A DNA stretch of 64,000 nt from Streptomyces gardneri (GCF_006539185.1 NZ_BJMN01000039.1:1-64000); one strand, 5' to 3'; counted from the stretch's first letter, positions 34,450 through 43,171 are shown. The notes: generated by a model from the letters alone, not told the origin. Numbers and translations are program-made.

Positions 34450-35667
34450 ATGCCCGTCTCACTTACCTGCTCCCGCTGCGGCCGAGAGTTCTCCGTACCG
34501 CCTTCCCAGGCCGACCGGCGGTACTGCTCCATGGCCTGCTTCCGGGCACAGCAGACCGAAGACACCGAGTGGACGACGTGTAACTGCGCACAGTGCGGCG
34601 TCGCCTTCCAGGTACGGGGCAAGGAGCAAAAGGCCAGAGCCGTCTCGTACGGCTCCCGTGCCTGCCACCTGAGCGCGACCGCGCGACGGTCCCGGACCTG
34701 CGCCCAGTGCGGGGCTGCGTTCTACCCGAAGAGCCCCACCTCTTCGGATGGCACTCTCCAGGGGAAGTTCTGCTCCAGAACTTGTTCGGGGCTCGCCCAG
34801 CGCACCCGCGTGACCCGTGTCTGCCTCCAGTGCAGCGCCGAGTTTCAGATCAAGCTGTCCCGTGCCGAGAACGGCCGTGGCTCGTATTGCAGCAAGGAGT
34901 GCTACACCTTCGCCGACGGCACCCTCGAACGCGCCTGCCAAAGCTGCGGGAAACCGTTCCGTGCGAGACGCAGCGTCCTCGAACGCGGCTGGGGCACCTT
35001 CTGCTCACAGGCGTGCACGGCGCGGCGGGTGACCTGCACCTGTCGCGTGTGCGGAGCCGAGTTCGCGGCGAAGCAATCGGTCGCCGATGAAGGCGGAGGC
35101 GTCTACTGCTCCAACGCCTGCCGACACCTGGGCAAGCAGGATCGCGTCAGCAAGACGTGCCCCCAGTGCGGCGTCCAGTACACCGTGCCTGTCTCGCTCA
35201 AGGAGAAGCGGCGAACCTGCTCCCGTACCTGCTGGGTGAAGTTCATGGGCACCGACCCCGTGATGTCCGCAGTACTCGCCCGTGCCCGACGCGAGCAACT
35301 TACCTCCCGGGCCCCGACCCGTCCGGAGCGCATCCTCTACGCCCTCATCGACGAGGCCGTAGCGGAGCTAGCCCCGGATCTCAGCTGGGAGCGCCAGCAC
35401 CTTCTCCTGGACCGGTGGACCGTGGACGCGGCCATCCCTTCCCTCCGGCTCATCCTGCAAGCCGATGGCGACTACTGGCACGGCCTGCGTCCGGAGTACC
35501 GCGAGGATCCCCGGGTTCGCGGAAACGTGGCCAATGACGCCTACCAGGACCGCAAGCTCTCACAGGCCGGTTGGACCGTCCTGCGGTTCTGGGAATCCGA
35601 CTTGATCCGCAGCCGCGCCGCGTGCACCGAGCGCCTACGCGCAGCCATCACAGGGCGCTTGGAGTAG
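34450..35667 (+). CDS. Seven-zinc-knuckle protein with a C-terminal Vsr/DUF559-like nuclease domain (405 aa)
   Basis: Residues 1-275 contain seven successive units of CxxC-(15 to 25)-(Y/F)CSxxC: CSRCGREF/YCSMAC, CAQCGVAF/GSRAC, CAQCGAAF/FCSRTC, CLQCSAEF/YCSKEC, CQSCGKPF/FCSQAC, CRVCGAEF/YCSNAC and CPQCGVQY/TCSRTC. The last ~115 residues read PTRPERILYALIDEA, LLLDRWTVDAAIPSLRLI, LQADGDYWHG and GWTVLRFWESDL: the Asp and the W-x-V-L-R-F-W end of very-short-patch-repair/DUF559 nucleases. ATG 34450 is chosen because the first zinc unit starts there. It stands alone and is followed by a strong terminator. A zinc array of this length on a Vsr-like nuclease suggests modular nucleic-acid recognition; inferred. 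Confidence 0.8.
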   Translation: MPVSLTCSRCGREFSVPPSQADRRYCSMACFRAQQTEDTEWTTCNCAQCGVAFQVRGKEQKARAVSYGSRACHLSATARRSRTCAQCGAAFYPKSPTSSDGTLQGKFCSRTCSGLAQRTRVTRVCLQCSAEFQIKLSRAENGRGSYCSKECYTFADGTLERACQSCGKPFRARRSVLERGWGTFCSQACTARRVTCTCRVCGAEFAAKQSVADEGGGVYCSNACRHLGKQDRVSKTCPQCGVQYTVPVSLKEKRRTCSRTCWVKFMGTDPVMSAVLARARREQLTSRAPTRPERILYALIDEAVAELAPDLSWERQHLLLDRWTVDAAIPSLRLILQADGDYWHGLRPEYREDPRVRGNVANDAYQDRKLSQAGWTVLRFWESDLIRSRAACTERLRAAITGRLE

Positions 35668-35682
35668 CTGCTGCATACCAAG

Positions 35683-35721
35683 TGTTGGAGGTCCCCGGCC
35701 ATTGCCTGGGGACCTCCAACA
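35683..35721 (+). terminator. Hairpin terminator of the zinc-knuckle nuclease gene
   Basis: TGTTGGAGGTCCCC / GGGGACCTCCAACA (14 bp) with an 11-base loop, 16 bases after the stop. Confidence 0.9.
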
Positions 35722-36054
35722 TCCGGTTTGCCCCGGTCGCCAGGAGTTGGTGATCTCGCGGATGAGGTCGAGTTTCTGCTGAGGGTCTGGGTGGCGCGAT
35801 GCGTGCCAGCGCCGGGGAGAAGCTGCAGAGTTTCGACGGGAGTGGCCGGGGCGTCGTCAGCGGTGGATCCCGGAAGTCTGCCGACGAGGTTCTGTAGGCG
35901 CCGTGCCTAACGTCCAGCTCTGGGCAGGGGTCGTACATCGCTACACCGCGAGCGGACCGGAGGGGAAACCGCAGGTGAACCCCAGTAAACGGCCTGCGCC
36001 GGAATACCTACCTGCCCGACGCCGCGGCAAGACGGGCGGCGGGGGCGAGGCGAC
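35722..36054. other. Gap upstream of the third LCxLCG copy
   Basis: 330 bases. The plus frame is open from 35,903 into the next relic (VNPSKRPAPEYLPARRRG), which may be the N-terminal part of that gene; starts and RBS are unconvincing. Confidence 0.4.
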
Positions 36055-36284
36055 CGTGCACGAGATACCGAAGCCGAAGAAGAAGGCACCCGCGAAGAAG
36101 GGCGTCGACTGCGCCGAGGCCCCGCAGGGTGTGTCCCGGCTGTCGCTGGACCAGGCACTCAGCGCGGCAGAGCGGCCCGGGGTCCGGCTCTGCTCGCTGT
36201 GCGGGTGCCTCCGCCGAACTCGACCCCGTCCTACGCGGCTTCACCGAGGGCTTTGACGACAGGGCCGACGACGACCAGCCGTGA
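36055..36284 (+). pseudogene. LCxLCG-family gene, copy 3, frameshifted
   Basis: From GTG 36055: VHEIPKPKKKAPAKKGVDC, then RLSLDQALSAAERPGVRLCS LCG split by a frameshift; the other frame continues ASAELDPVLRGFTEGFDD to the TGA at 36,282-36,284. The longest of three copies here, and it shows the family has a Lys-rich linker, a lone DC, then the LCxLCG block. I do not recognise a function. Confidence 0.6.
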
Positions 36285-36330
36285 GGACCGCCGCCCTCTT
36301 GCAGCCACAGACCGACCATGATCGATCGCG

Positions 36331-36417
36331 TGGAAGAAGCACCGCTACGTCCAGCTGTCCTTCCTCCTCGCCGGAATCGGGGGCGTTCTCGTCTTCATCG
36401 CCGGCATCATCGCGTAA
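36331..36417 (+). pseudogene. Possible remnant of a tiny membrane peptide
   Basis: The frame reads WKKHRYVQLSFLLAGIGGVL VFIAGIIA and stop, a clear single transmembrane helix with a basic start, but no start codon is in frame (TGA lies four codons upstream). Either a relic or a frame broken by a short indel. Confidence 0.3.
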
Positions 36418-36631
36418 CCCTGGATACCGTCCTCACCCTCACTTCAGGCAGAACGGACTCACGGCACCGCTGATGGGGCGGTGGATTGGGGGCGGCCCGA
36501 CGGTACTGCTCCCAGAACGCGTCTGGGCGCCGGGCCTCACCTGCGCACGCCATATCGGCACAGGCTGCCGCTGACCCTACGGGACCGGTGCGGTGCCGGG
36601 ATCAGCCGGGCCACCGCCATGGCCACCACGC

Positions 36632-37501
36632 TCAGTTGAGGACCTGGACCTCGACGACGCGGACGGTGAACGGTGTCGCGCGGGTCTCGGTGAGGGTGCC
36701 TGCATCGCCGAGAGCGGGCGCGGTCCATTCCACGGTCCATGTGGCGGTAGCGCGTCCGGCGTACGCCCCGCCCTTCTGGGCGGTCGACGGGGCCTTGTAG
36801 CGGTGGCCGCAGTCCGGCGACGGGGCCTTGCCCTGGGTGGCGTCGTAGGGGGTGCCCGGGCCGGCGCAGGTGACCGTGGTGCCGTCTCCCATGTCCCACC
36901 GGATCGAGGACACCCGGGCGGTCGCGGTGACCGTGACACCGCCCGCCGTCGCGGAAGCCGTGACGGGCCCGTACGTCGTCGGAGACCGGCTGGCCCACAT
37001 CCACATCGGCATGCCCACCACGTACCGCCCAGCCGCCCTCGGAGAGACCACCAACGGACCGTCCAACCGCATGGAATCGACCGCGCGGCGCGCCAGCACC
37101 TCCGGATCGATCCGGGGCGCAGGGGCGCCGCCGCCGGTGGGGATGAAGGTGACGCCGACGCGGCCGGTGGCGGGACACTCCACCTGGTAGAGCGCTCCGT
37201 CCTCGGCCGTCTTGCCCTCCCATGCCAGGTTCCCGGCCGGGGGCTGCGGTTCGAGCCGAACGTAGGTGCACGCGGGCTTCGCCGAGCCGCCGCTCGAAGT
37301 GCCGGCCGGAGTGCCGGCCGTACCGCCCGAGCCCGAGCCCGAGCCGCCGCCCGCGCTGGGCGCCGTGGTGCTATCGGAGGCGCACACCGTCACCAGGAGC
37401 CCGGAGTTGTCGCAGACCCCTCCGCCCGGTCCGTCCGCGTGCGCAGCCGGGGCGAGGATGCCCGAGAGGACCACTGCGGCTACCACCGCGCGCCTCAGCA
37501 T
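36632..37501 (-). CDS. Secreted hypothetical protein (289 aa)
   Basis: ATG 37501 with signal peptide LLRRAVVAAVVLSGILAPAA cleaved near AHA-DG. A low-complexity Gly/Ser/Thr linker (about 55-80) follows. The mature body has PRIDPEVLARRAVDSMRL, VGMPMWMWASRSPTTYGPV and IRWDMGDGTTVTCAGPGTPY, a PKD-like beta segment. Similar secreted proteins accompany conjugation and membrane genes in Streptomyces elements. Overlaps the upstream lipoprotein stop by seven bases, so co-translated. Confidence 0.75.
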   Translation of the reverse strand: MLRRAVVAAVVLSGILAPAAHADGPGGGVCDNSGLLVTVCASDSTTAPSAGGGSGSGSGGTAGTPAGTSSGGSAKPACTYVRLEPQPPAGNLAWEGKTAEDGALYQVECPATGRVGVTFIPTGGGAPAPRIDPEVLARRAVDSMRLDGPLVVSPRAAGRYVVGMPMWMWASRSPTTYGPVTASATAGGVTVTATARVSSIRWDMGDGTTVTCAGPGTPYDATQGKAPSPDCGHRYKAPSTAQKGGAYAGRATATWTVEWTAPALGDAGTLTETRATPFTVRVVEVQVLN

Positions 37502-38088
37502 GTGCGTGCCCCCTCCGGGGCATAGGTGACGACCATCCACCCCTGCGGCCACTTCTCCGCCGTCGCCGTGGCGATGTACCGGCGCGGCTGGTTGCTCGGG
37601 AGCGGGATCGGCTCGCCGGTCTTGACCCGGACCGCCTTCCAGCCCGACAGGTCAAGGCAGTCCTCGATCGTCGCCTTCGGCAGTTTCCCGGTCATGTCGA
37701 GCATCGTCACCGTCGGCGCGTGCCCCAGCTTGCCCGTGCCGATCGTCCCGGCCTGCTTCATCCGGGCCAGGTCGATACGGAACTGTCCGAGCGCGTCCAG
37801 GCTCGCGTACTTCTCCAAGGCCGTGCCCTTGGCGTCGGCCTTCCCGTACGCCTTCATCTGCTCCGCCCACATCGAGCCGTAGGCGGCGAGCACGGCCTTC
37901 TTCTCCGTCGTCTCCGGGTCGGCCGACGACGTCGCCGGAGCGGGCGCGGTCGTGGACGTCGTGGGCGGGGCGGTGGTGGCCGGCGCTTTCGCGTCGCCGT
38001 CTCCGCCGCCGCATCCGGCAAGCATGAGGACGAGCGCCAGGGCCGCGAACGCGGGCGCCGCTGTGCGTGTGTGTCGAGCCGTCACCAT
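37495..38088 (-). CDS. Lipoprotein (197 aa)
   Basis: ATG 38088. Signal peptide with FAALALVLMLAGC lipobox (Cys about 26), then a Thr/Pro/Ala-rich tether (PPTTSTTAPAPATSS) and a soluble domain: EKKAVLAAYGSMWAEQMKAY, SLDALGQFRIDLARMKQAG, DCLDLSGWKAVRVKTGE, WPQGWMVVTYAPEG. The pattern fits the small NTF2-like lipoproteins of actinobacteria. First gene of an operon with the secreted protein. The dispersed repeat copy B lies in its upstream region. Confidence 0.75.
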   Translation of the reverse strand: MVTARHTRTAAPAFAALALVLMLAGCGGGDGDAKAPATTAPPTTSTTAPAPATSSADPETTEKKAVLAAYGSMWAEQMKAYGKADAKGTALEKYASLDALGQFRIDLARMKQAGTIGTGKLGHAPTVTMLDMTGKLPKATIEDCLDLSGWKAVRVKTGEPIPLPSNQPRRYIATATAEKWPQGWMVVTYAPEGARTC

Positions 38089-38197
38089 CAGGGTTCCCCC
38101 GTGCAGTCGGAGCCGATCACGGCACCGTAGCGGGACGCACACACCGGGTCACAGTCGATCCAGTGAGTCCGTCAGCAACCGCCACCCCGCCCGGCCC

Positions 38198-38420
38198 GAG
38201 AACACCCAACCTCTCCGTACGGCTATCGCGTACAAAGAGGTGTCGTCGTGACGGTGGGGCTTGCCCACGGGGTCTGACCAGGCACGACGTTCTGGATCGT
38301 GAAAGTGGGGGTCCCACTCCCGGTCCCCCCTCCGGTGCACCTCCTAGTGCAACCGTGGAAGCAACCCTCCAGCCCCCTTCCGATGCAACTGTCCTCGGGC
38401 TGGGTGCGGGTGGGCTTGCC
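38198..38420. repeat. Dispersed ~210-bp repeat, copy B
   Basis: Block-by-block match to 12,515-12,725: hairpin, AGAGGTGTCG, GGGCTTGCCCACGGG, TCTGACC, GCACGA, GGGGGTCCCA, CCTAGTGCA, CCTCCAGCCCCCTTCCG. It lies upstream of a minus-strand gene, as copy A does. Confidence 0.75.
38209..38241. promoter_or_regulatory. Two-tier hairpin in copy B
   Basis: ACCTCT, CC, GTACG, loop GCTATCG, CGTAC, AA, AGAGGT. The inner stem differs from copy A at three positions on each side, all compensated. Confidence 0.65.
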
Positions 38421-38467
38421 CGCTTGTGTGCCTCGCAGCGATAGTTGGCACTTCGCAGAGGTAGTTG

Positions 38468-38713
38468 TCACCGAGTGGCTCTTCGGAAGCCGCCTCGCAT
38501 GGTGATGATCTCCTCGGCGGTCGTGTCCTTGCTCTTGTCACGCTGGTGCGCCAGGAGGGCGACCTGGAGTGGGAAGGACGTCCCAGGTCTGGTTCGAAGG
38601 GCGTATCCCATCCTTCGGTGAATGTAGGTCGCCTCGACCGCCAGGGGTTCGAGGTATCGGGCTGCCTCGTGCTCATCCGGAACGCTGAGGAAGCGGTCCG
38701 CCAGGTCGGGCTT
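38468..38713 (-). pseudogene. C-terminal fragment of an unidentified gene
   Basis: An open frame without a start reads DLADRFLSVPDEHEAARYLE, PLAVEATYIHRRMGYALRT and DTTAEEIITMRGGFRRAT to a TGA at 38,468. The amphipathic helices and codon bias look real, but a TGA precedes the first codon. Family not recognised. Confidence 0.45.
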
Positions 38714-38853
38714 TCACCTTCCATGATGTAGCTGAGGACCAGGTTCTCTGCCCAGGGTGCGAGGCGAGGCTGGCGCCCCGGCCCGCCCCGGGGCCGCGGG
38801 CGGGGCGCCCGCGGGGAGTAGCGGGGGTGAGCCCCCCAATTGGAGAGTTCAGT

Positions 38854-38981
38854 GGAATCATCCCGGCAGGGGCGGGGAACAGCGTCAGACCCGACGGGGG
38901 CCAGCAACCAGAAGCAGGCCCATTCCCCCGCCACCGACAGAGCTCAGATACCGGAACCATCCCCACACGGGCAGGGAGTGG
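38854..38981. CRISPR. Degenerate type I-E CRISPR repeat traces
   Basis: 29-mers at 38,854-38,882 and 38,953-38,981 resemble the consensus GGGACCATCCCCGC...GGGGAGCAC, with the family-typical GGGGAACAG end. The spacing (99 bases) is not the 61 of an intact array, so this is a relic. Confidence 0.5.
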
Positions 38982-39145
38982 GCGATGCCGCTGGCGGTCG
39001 GATGCCCGCCAATCCGGGCACCACCGTGCCGCGAGTTCGCGTACGTCGGATTCCCTGCAGCACGGGGCGGGTTCGGCCGGATCCGCACTCGTGAGCGGGG
39101 CCGGTTTCGCTCCTCGACAGGGCAGCCTGGGGCGGCCATGCCCGT
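38982..39145. other. Short gap
   Basis: 164 bases between the CRISPR traces and the next gene; nothing recognised. Confidence 0.3.
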
Positions 39146-39622
39146 TCAGGCTGCTCGAGCATCTGCAGGGCCGAAGACGTTGTCGAAGCTATGGGCATGA
39201 CACGTGCTGACGAGGTGGTAGGCGCCGCTCGAGTGACGCAGGGCGTGCTCGGTGTAGTGGAGGACTTCTGCGGGGGTGAGGACTTTCAGGTCTCCGAAGA
39301 CGTAGTACAGCGGGGTCGGTGCGTGGACGGCCGTGAACTGGAGGCCGGCGTTGACCGTGCTGGTGCTGATCGAGTAGCGGTTGGTATCGGTGCTGGGCAT
39401 GCGGTCCTTGGCGTCGATGGTGACGATCTCGCCGGCGCGGGCGGCGATGAGGTCCGGGAACTGGCGCAGAGCGGACCGGGTCCGGCGTAAGGCTTCGCGG
39501 ACGACTTCCGGGTAGGTGCCCTGGCCGCAGGGGTGGACGGTCCAGCCCCTGGCGCGCAGCGCGTGGGCGACCCTGTGTTCGTGCATGTCCCCAACGGCCT
39601 TGCGGTGCTGCCACTGCGTCAC
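39146..39622 (-). CDS. PD-(D/E)XK-like nuclease-fold protein (158 aa)
   Basis: GTG 39622 with GAGGGGG just upstream (VTQWQHRKAVGDMHEHRV). The core reads HRVAHALRARGWTVHPCG (helix and strand), then FPDLIAARAGEIVTIDAKD: Asp-(13)-Asp-Ala-Lys fits the D...D/ExK triad. The C-terminal part YYVFGDLKVLTPAEVLHY is consistent. It diverges from the zinc-finger gene at 39,709 across a short promoter region. Likely a small DNase or Holliday-junction-type enzyme. Confidence 0.65.
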   Translation of the reverse strand: MTQWQHRKAVGDMHEHRVAHALRARGWTVHPCGQGTYPEVVREALRRTRSALRQFPDLIAARAGEIVTIDAKDRMPSTDTNRYSISTSTVNAGLQFTAVHAPTPLYYVFGDLKVLTPAEVLHYTEHALRHSSGAYHLVSTCHAHSFDNVFGPADARAA

Positions 39623-39708
39623 GTTCGTTCCCCCTCTGTCGAGTTCCGTCCGCGTGATACGAAGCCCTGTCTTTTCGTATTCCCCCATTGAGGGCTAGGA
39701 TGCCGCAC

Positions 39709-40644
39709 ATGACGGAATACGTTGACCCACGCTTTCGTCCCACTCTGTGGCCTGGGACCCCGGTCCCCGCACCAGCGTTGAGCCCTCTCGCCTCGGCACG
39801 GGCGGAGGGCGAGTGGATTGTCTGGTCCCCCCAGGTCCGCTCCCCCGGCGACGGCACCATGGCCCTGCCGGAAGACTTCTACCTGCGCGAGTTCATGGAG
39901 CTCGACCCCACCAACCTCGACGCGGTGGCCGCCATGATGCGCACCTACGGGCAGCTCGGAGGCAGCGTGGGCTCGCTGAGCCTGGACGTGGAGGAGCACG
40001 AGCGCTACACGGAGCTGGAGGACCGCCTCCACCCGAAGCACGGCCCGTTCGCCCTCCACGGCGAGCTGACGGAACTGTTCGTCTCCCAAGCCCAGGAGGT
40101 CATCACGACGTGGCTGGCCCTGCGTCGAGAAGGGGGGCTGGACGCACTCGTCGAGGCGGAAGGCACCGAAGAGGAACTCACCCTATGGCAGGCAGCCAAC
40201 AGTGACAGTGAAGACCTGTGGCCCCGCGACCTGGCCCACATGCGCGAACTCTTGCTGGAGCTGAAGATCGGCAACCTGCGCAGCACACTCAACTCGGCCC
40301 TCAAGCCGTTCAGCATCGGCATCGGCGGCCTCGAAGACCGCTACCCCACCCTGCTGGCCGTGACCTTCCTCCAGCTGTACAACCACCTCGCCGAGAACGC
40401 CACCATCCGCACCTGCGCCAACGAGACCTGCCACCGCTCCTTCGTCCGCCAGCGCGGCCGTGCCGAGTACGGACAGAACCGCACCACCGGCATCAAGTAC
40501 TGCACCCGCGAATGCGCCCGTGCCCAAGCCCAACGAGAACACCGCCGACGCCGCAAGACGGCCGCCACCCAGCCCGACACCCGGACACCCAACGACGACC
40601 AAGCCGTACTCGCCTCACGCAAGGACAAGAAGAACCGCCCGTGA
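39709..40644 (+). CDS. CGNR-like zinc-finger protein (311 aa)
   Basis: ATG 39709, a few bases after a TAGGAT -10-like box, so the mRNA may be nearly leaderless. The C-terminal zinc finger is CANETCHRSFVRQRGRAEYG followed by GIKYCTRECARAQ, of CGNR type (R-x-C-x4-C ... Y-C-x3-C). It ends in a basic Arg/Lys tail. The N-terminal ~230 residues are mainly helical (DFYLREFMELDPTNLDAV, LRREGGLDALVEAEGTEEEL). CGNR proteins are usually stress-related regulators; the partner or ligand is unknown. Confidence 0.7.
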   Translation: MTEYVDPRFRPTLWPGTPVPAPALSPLASARAEGEWIVWSPQVRSPGDGTMALPEDFYLREFMELDPTNLDAVAAMMRTYGQLGGSVGSLSLDVEEHERYTELEDRLHPKHGPFALHGELTELFVSQAQEVITTWLALRREGGLDALVEAEGTEEELTLWQAANSDSEDLWPRDLAHMRELLLELKIGNLRSTLNSALKPFSIGIGGLEDRYPTLLAVTFLQLYNHLAENATIRTCANETCHRSFVRQRGRAEYGQNRTTGIKYCTRECARAQAQREHRRRRKTAATQPDTRTPNDDQAVLASRKDKKNRP

Positions 40645-41529
40645 TCCACCCCCGCGAGCACCAGGCCAGCAGGGGGACTCCCGGGGCACGGCCAGCGGCC
40701 GCGTAGGGACGATCATCGCGTGCGAGGAGCAGCCCGTAACGAGATCCCTGGCCAATGGCCGGATCCGGGGGCCCAGCCCCACCCTCACGGCACTACTGGA
40801 TTGTGCCCCTGCCGCGGAATCGGCAGGGCGCCGGTGCGAGGGAGGGCGGCACAACGATGCCCGGGCATTTCAAAACTTGGCAGCTTTCGTACCCTGCCCC
40901 CTGGCATTCTGACCGCACACAGCGGTGGAGGCCGGTGAGCGGCATGAGAGCTTGTGGTGCTGCCGTTTTCGGGTTGGCTCGTTCTCGTGCCCTGGGCAGA
41001 GAGGCGAAAGCTTTCACCGCTGATGCTTTGTCAGAGGGGGGCGTCACGATGTCCACATAAGCCTCGCCTCTTGCCTTAAGGATCGGCCATCACTCGGTTC
41101 CTGGCCGCCCATCGGCCTCGTCCCGATGCCGTTCTGGCGGACGGTCCTCGGCGCGTGGATCGCTTTGCTCCCCCGATCGAGCCGGTCTCCGGCCCTGGCT
41201 TGCGCGGCCACCGCACGCCTGGCCGCACCATCGATCACCGTCTGCCGCAGCGGCCGGTGCCGTGCCTGTGGACGTCGCCGACCGCGGCACGGCAGAAGCT
41301 GACGGACGTCGCCCGTGGGCGCAGCGGTGCCTCTCCGCGTCTCCATGCCGGGACGTCGGCCGGGCCGGAGCGGCCTGCCGGGCCCGGGGCCGGGAACCCG
41401 GCCGGCGCCTCACGGCAGCATTCCGCGGCTAGGAGCACCTCTCGGCATGGACTGGGCGAGGTGATCGTGAGGCAGCTTGGCCGGAGGGGCTGCGCGTGGA
41501 TAGCAGCCGGATTCGACTCGGCTATGGCC
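40645..41529. other. Gene-poor 885-base region
   Basis: Only short frames. One plus-strand frame (about 41,087-41,300) reads WPPIGLVPMPFWRTVLGAWI, which could be a membrane-helix remnant such as the end of a P-type ATPase, but this is too weak to call. A frame from 40,856 (MPGHFKTWQLSYPAPWHSD) is equally uncertain. Confidence 0.35.
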
Positions 41530-42747
41530 TCACGTTCGCATCCAGGTAGCGAAGGCGTCGACAAGGCCCGTGTAGAAGCGCTCGCCGGGTACCGAGCCTG
41601 GATTCTTGCTGGCGTCGTAGAAGGCGACGTTGGTGAAGGTGGCAGAGGCGGAAGCGTTGAGGTTCTTGTAGAAGGCGAGCTTGCCCCGGCCGAACCCGAC
41701 GAAGAGCCAGAAGATGCCGAGCGAGGCGGTGTTCTGGAGCATGGAGCGGACCTCCGCTTTGTCCCAGGGCTCATCACCGACTTGAGTCACGACGAAGGCG
41801 GGATCTACAGCTCCGGACTCCTGATAGTGACTGACAGCGCGGCGCATCGCATCGGCAACGTTGCCCCACCCCCAGTCGACCTGAGTATGCAGCTGTCCGA
41901 TACGGCCTCGATAGTTGTCCAACCGGATCTCCTCCAGGAAGGGCTCACGTCCGCTGGAGAAGATCACCGGCACCGTGCCGTCGTCGTCGAGGTTTGCCGA
42001 CAGGGCCAGGACGCGTTCGGCAAAGGCCTGCACGGCGAACGACTCGTAGAGTTCTTCCATGTCCCAGTCATGGTCCAGGATGAGATAGACAGCGGCTTGC
42101 CGTCCCGTGATGCCTCGGTCTGCGAGGGCCTGGCCAGCCTGTCGCGCGGGCGCCAGCAGGCCCGGGGCCTGTCGCTCCAGTTTCGTCAGGTCAACCGCGG
42201 CAGCCTGTCCCGCTGTCGTGCGTGTTGGTGTAGGAAGTGGCGCGGCAGTGGGTTCGGGGTCGACATCGACGCCGTAGTCGGTTGCCAGCCCCGCAAGGCC
42301 TGAGGCGTAGCCCTGTCCCACGGCCCGGACCTTCCAGTCGCCACCGCGGCGGTACAGCTCCGCCAGGACCACGACAGTCTCCCCCGACGTGAAGCTTGGC
42401 GCTGTGAACGACGTCGGCGAGGTTCCGCTCTGGGTAATCGTCAGTTGAGGTGCTCTGGTGAAGACAGCACCTGGCTGCAGCGGATCGACGCTCACGACGA
42501 CAACGACACGGTGCACGTCGGCCGGCAGGCGAGGAAGCTCTGCGGTGACCGTCGTGCCTTGAACGGAGACCCCGTCCTGGGCCGGATGGTTGTAGAAGAC
42601 CAGATCATGATCGCCGCGAACCTTGCCGTCAGGCCCGAGCAGCAGCGCGGACACATCCGCGGAAAGCCCCTGTACAGAGACCGACACCACCGTCCGCGCC
42701 GTCAGCAGACCCGTGTTCTCACCCTTACGCAGCGACATCGTCTGCAT
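41530..42747 (-). CDS. TerD-domain plus vWA-like protein (405 aa)
   Basis: ATG 42747 after AAGGGGGCAGGG. The N-terminal TerD-like domain has MSLRKGENTGL, VVSVSVQGLSADVSALLLG, DHDLVFYNHPAQDG and FTSGETVVVLAELYRR. After a Pro/Thr linker (about 190-210) comes a vWA-like domain of tellurite-resistance (TerF) type: AAVYLILDHDWDMEELYES, then RVLALSANLDDDGTVPVIF and PAFVVTQVGDEP. The metal-binding DxSxS of vWA domains is replaced by D-H-D-W-D, so the site may be altered. Membership in Ter-type stress/phage-resistance networks is known for the family; the partner genes are absent here. CRISPR relics lie directly upstream. Confidence 0.78.
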   Translation of the reverse strand: MQTMSLRKGENTGLLTARTVVSVSVQGLSADVSALLLGPDGKVRGDHDLVFYNHPAQDGVSVQGTTVTAELPRLPADVHRVVVVVSVDPLQPGAVFTRAPQLTITQSGTSPTSFTAPSFTSGETVVVLAELYRRGGDWKVRAVGQGYASGLAGLATDYGVDVDPEPTAAPLPTPTRTTAGQAAAVDLTKLERQAPGLLAPARQAGQALADRGITGRQAAVYLILDHDWDMEELYESFAVQAFAERVLALSANLDDDGTVPVIFSSGREPFLEEIRLDNYRGRIGQLHTQVDWGWGNVADAMRRAVSHYQESGAVDPAFVVTQVGDEPWDKAEVRSMLQNTASLGIFWLFVGFGRGKLAFYKNLNASASATFTNVAFYDASKNPGSVPGERFYTGLVDAFATWMRT

Positions 42748-42844
42748 CCCTGCCCCCTTGATCACCAGAGAAGAACGGTAGTCGCCTATGCGCCCGTCTG
42801 CGGCCTCTTCGGCATATCCGGCATGCGCAGGTGGGGAGCAGAAC

Positions 42845-42995
42845 GAGACCATCCCCGCACAAGCGGGCAACAGCTGTGGGACCCGATCACCGACCACATC
42901 ACGCAAGGGCCATCCCCGCACGAGCAGGGAGCAGGACGACCCGCAGGGTTGGAGGGTCATTGCGCTGGGACCATCCCTGCACAAGCACAAGGACA
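42845..42995. CRISPR. Three-repeat type I-E CRISPR remnant
   Basis: 29-bp repeats at 42,845-42,873, 42,906-42,934 and 42,967-42,995, exactly 61 bases apart, with two 32-base spacers (42,874-42,905 and 42,935-42,966). Repeats follow GGGACCATCCCCGCAC..GC.GGGAGCAG with mutations. Spacer 1 is nearly identical (31 of 32) to the spacer at 51,039-51,070. No cas gene is in the window. Gap 42,748-43,171 holds nothing else. Confidence 0.8.
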
Positions 42996-43171
42996 CGTGA
43001 GCGATCGCCGTGCAACGGGGAGCAACACCCATGGGTGCGAGGAACCGCGTCATGGTCGCCCCAGGCCGGGAGGGGCCCTCGGGGGCCCCGGGTGACGAGA
43101 CCGGGCCTCCTGTGTCGTGGCAGGCACACGGTGTGTCTCCGGGGTCCTGTATGCCGCTCGCCTGAACAGCG

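Noticed and set aside
36331..36417. Calling the single-helix peptide a functional gene
   Set aside because: No in-frame start codon; kept only as a possible remnant.
41087..41300. P-type ATPase C-terminal relic
   Set aside because: Only one short hydrophobic stretch resembles it; no other motif supports the call.
41155..42303. Plus-strand ORF over the TerD-vWA gene and its 3' flank
   Set aside because: Antisense to a confident gene; the part before 41,530 has no family match.
42748..43053. N-terminal extension of the TerD-vWA ORF (..LLPACAGMVSF..)
   Set aside because: This is translated CRISPR repeat-spacer sequence; such LxPAxAGM stretches are typical of I-E arrays read through.
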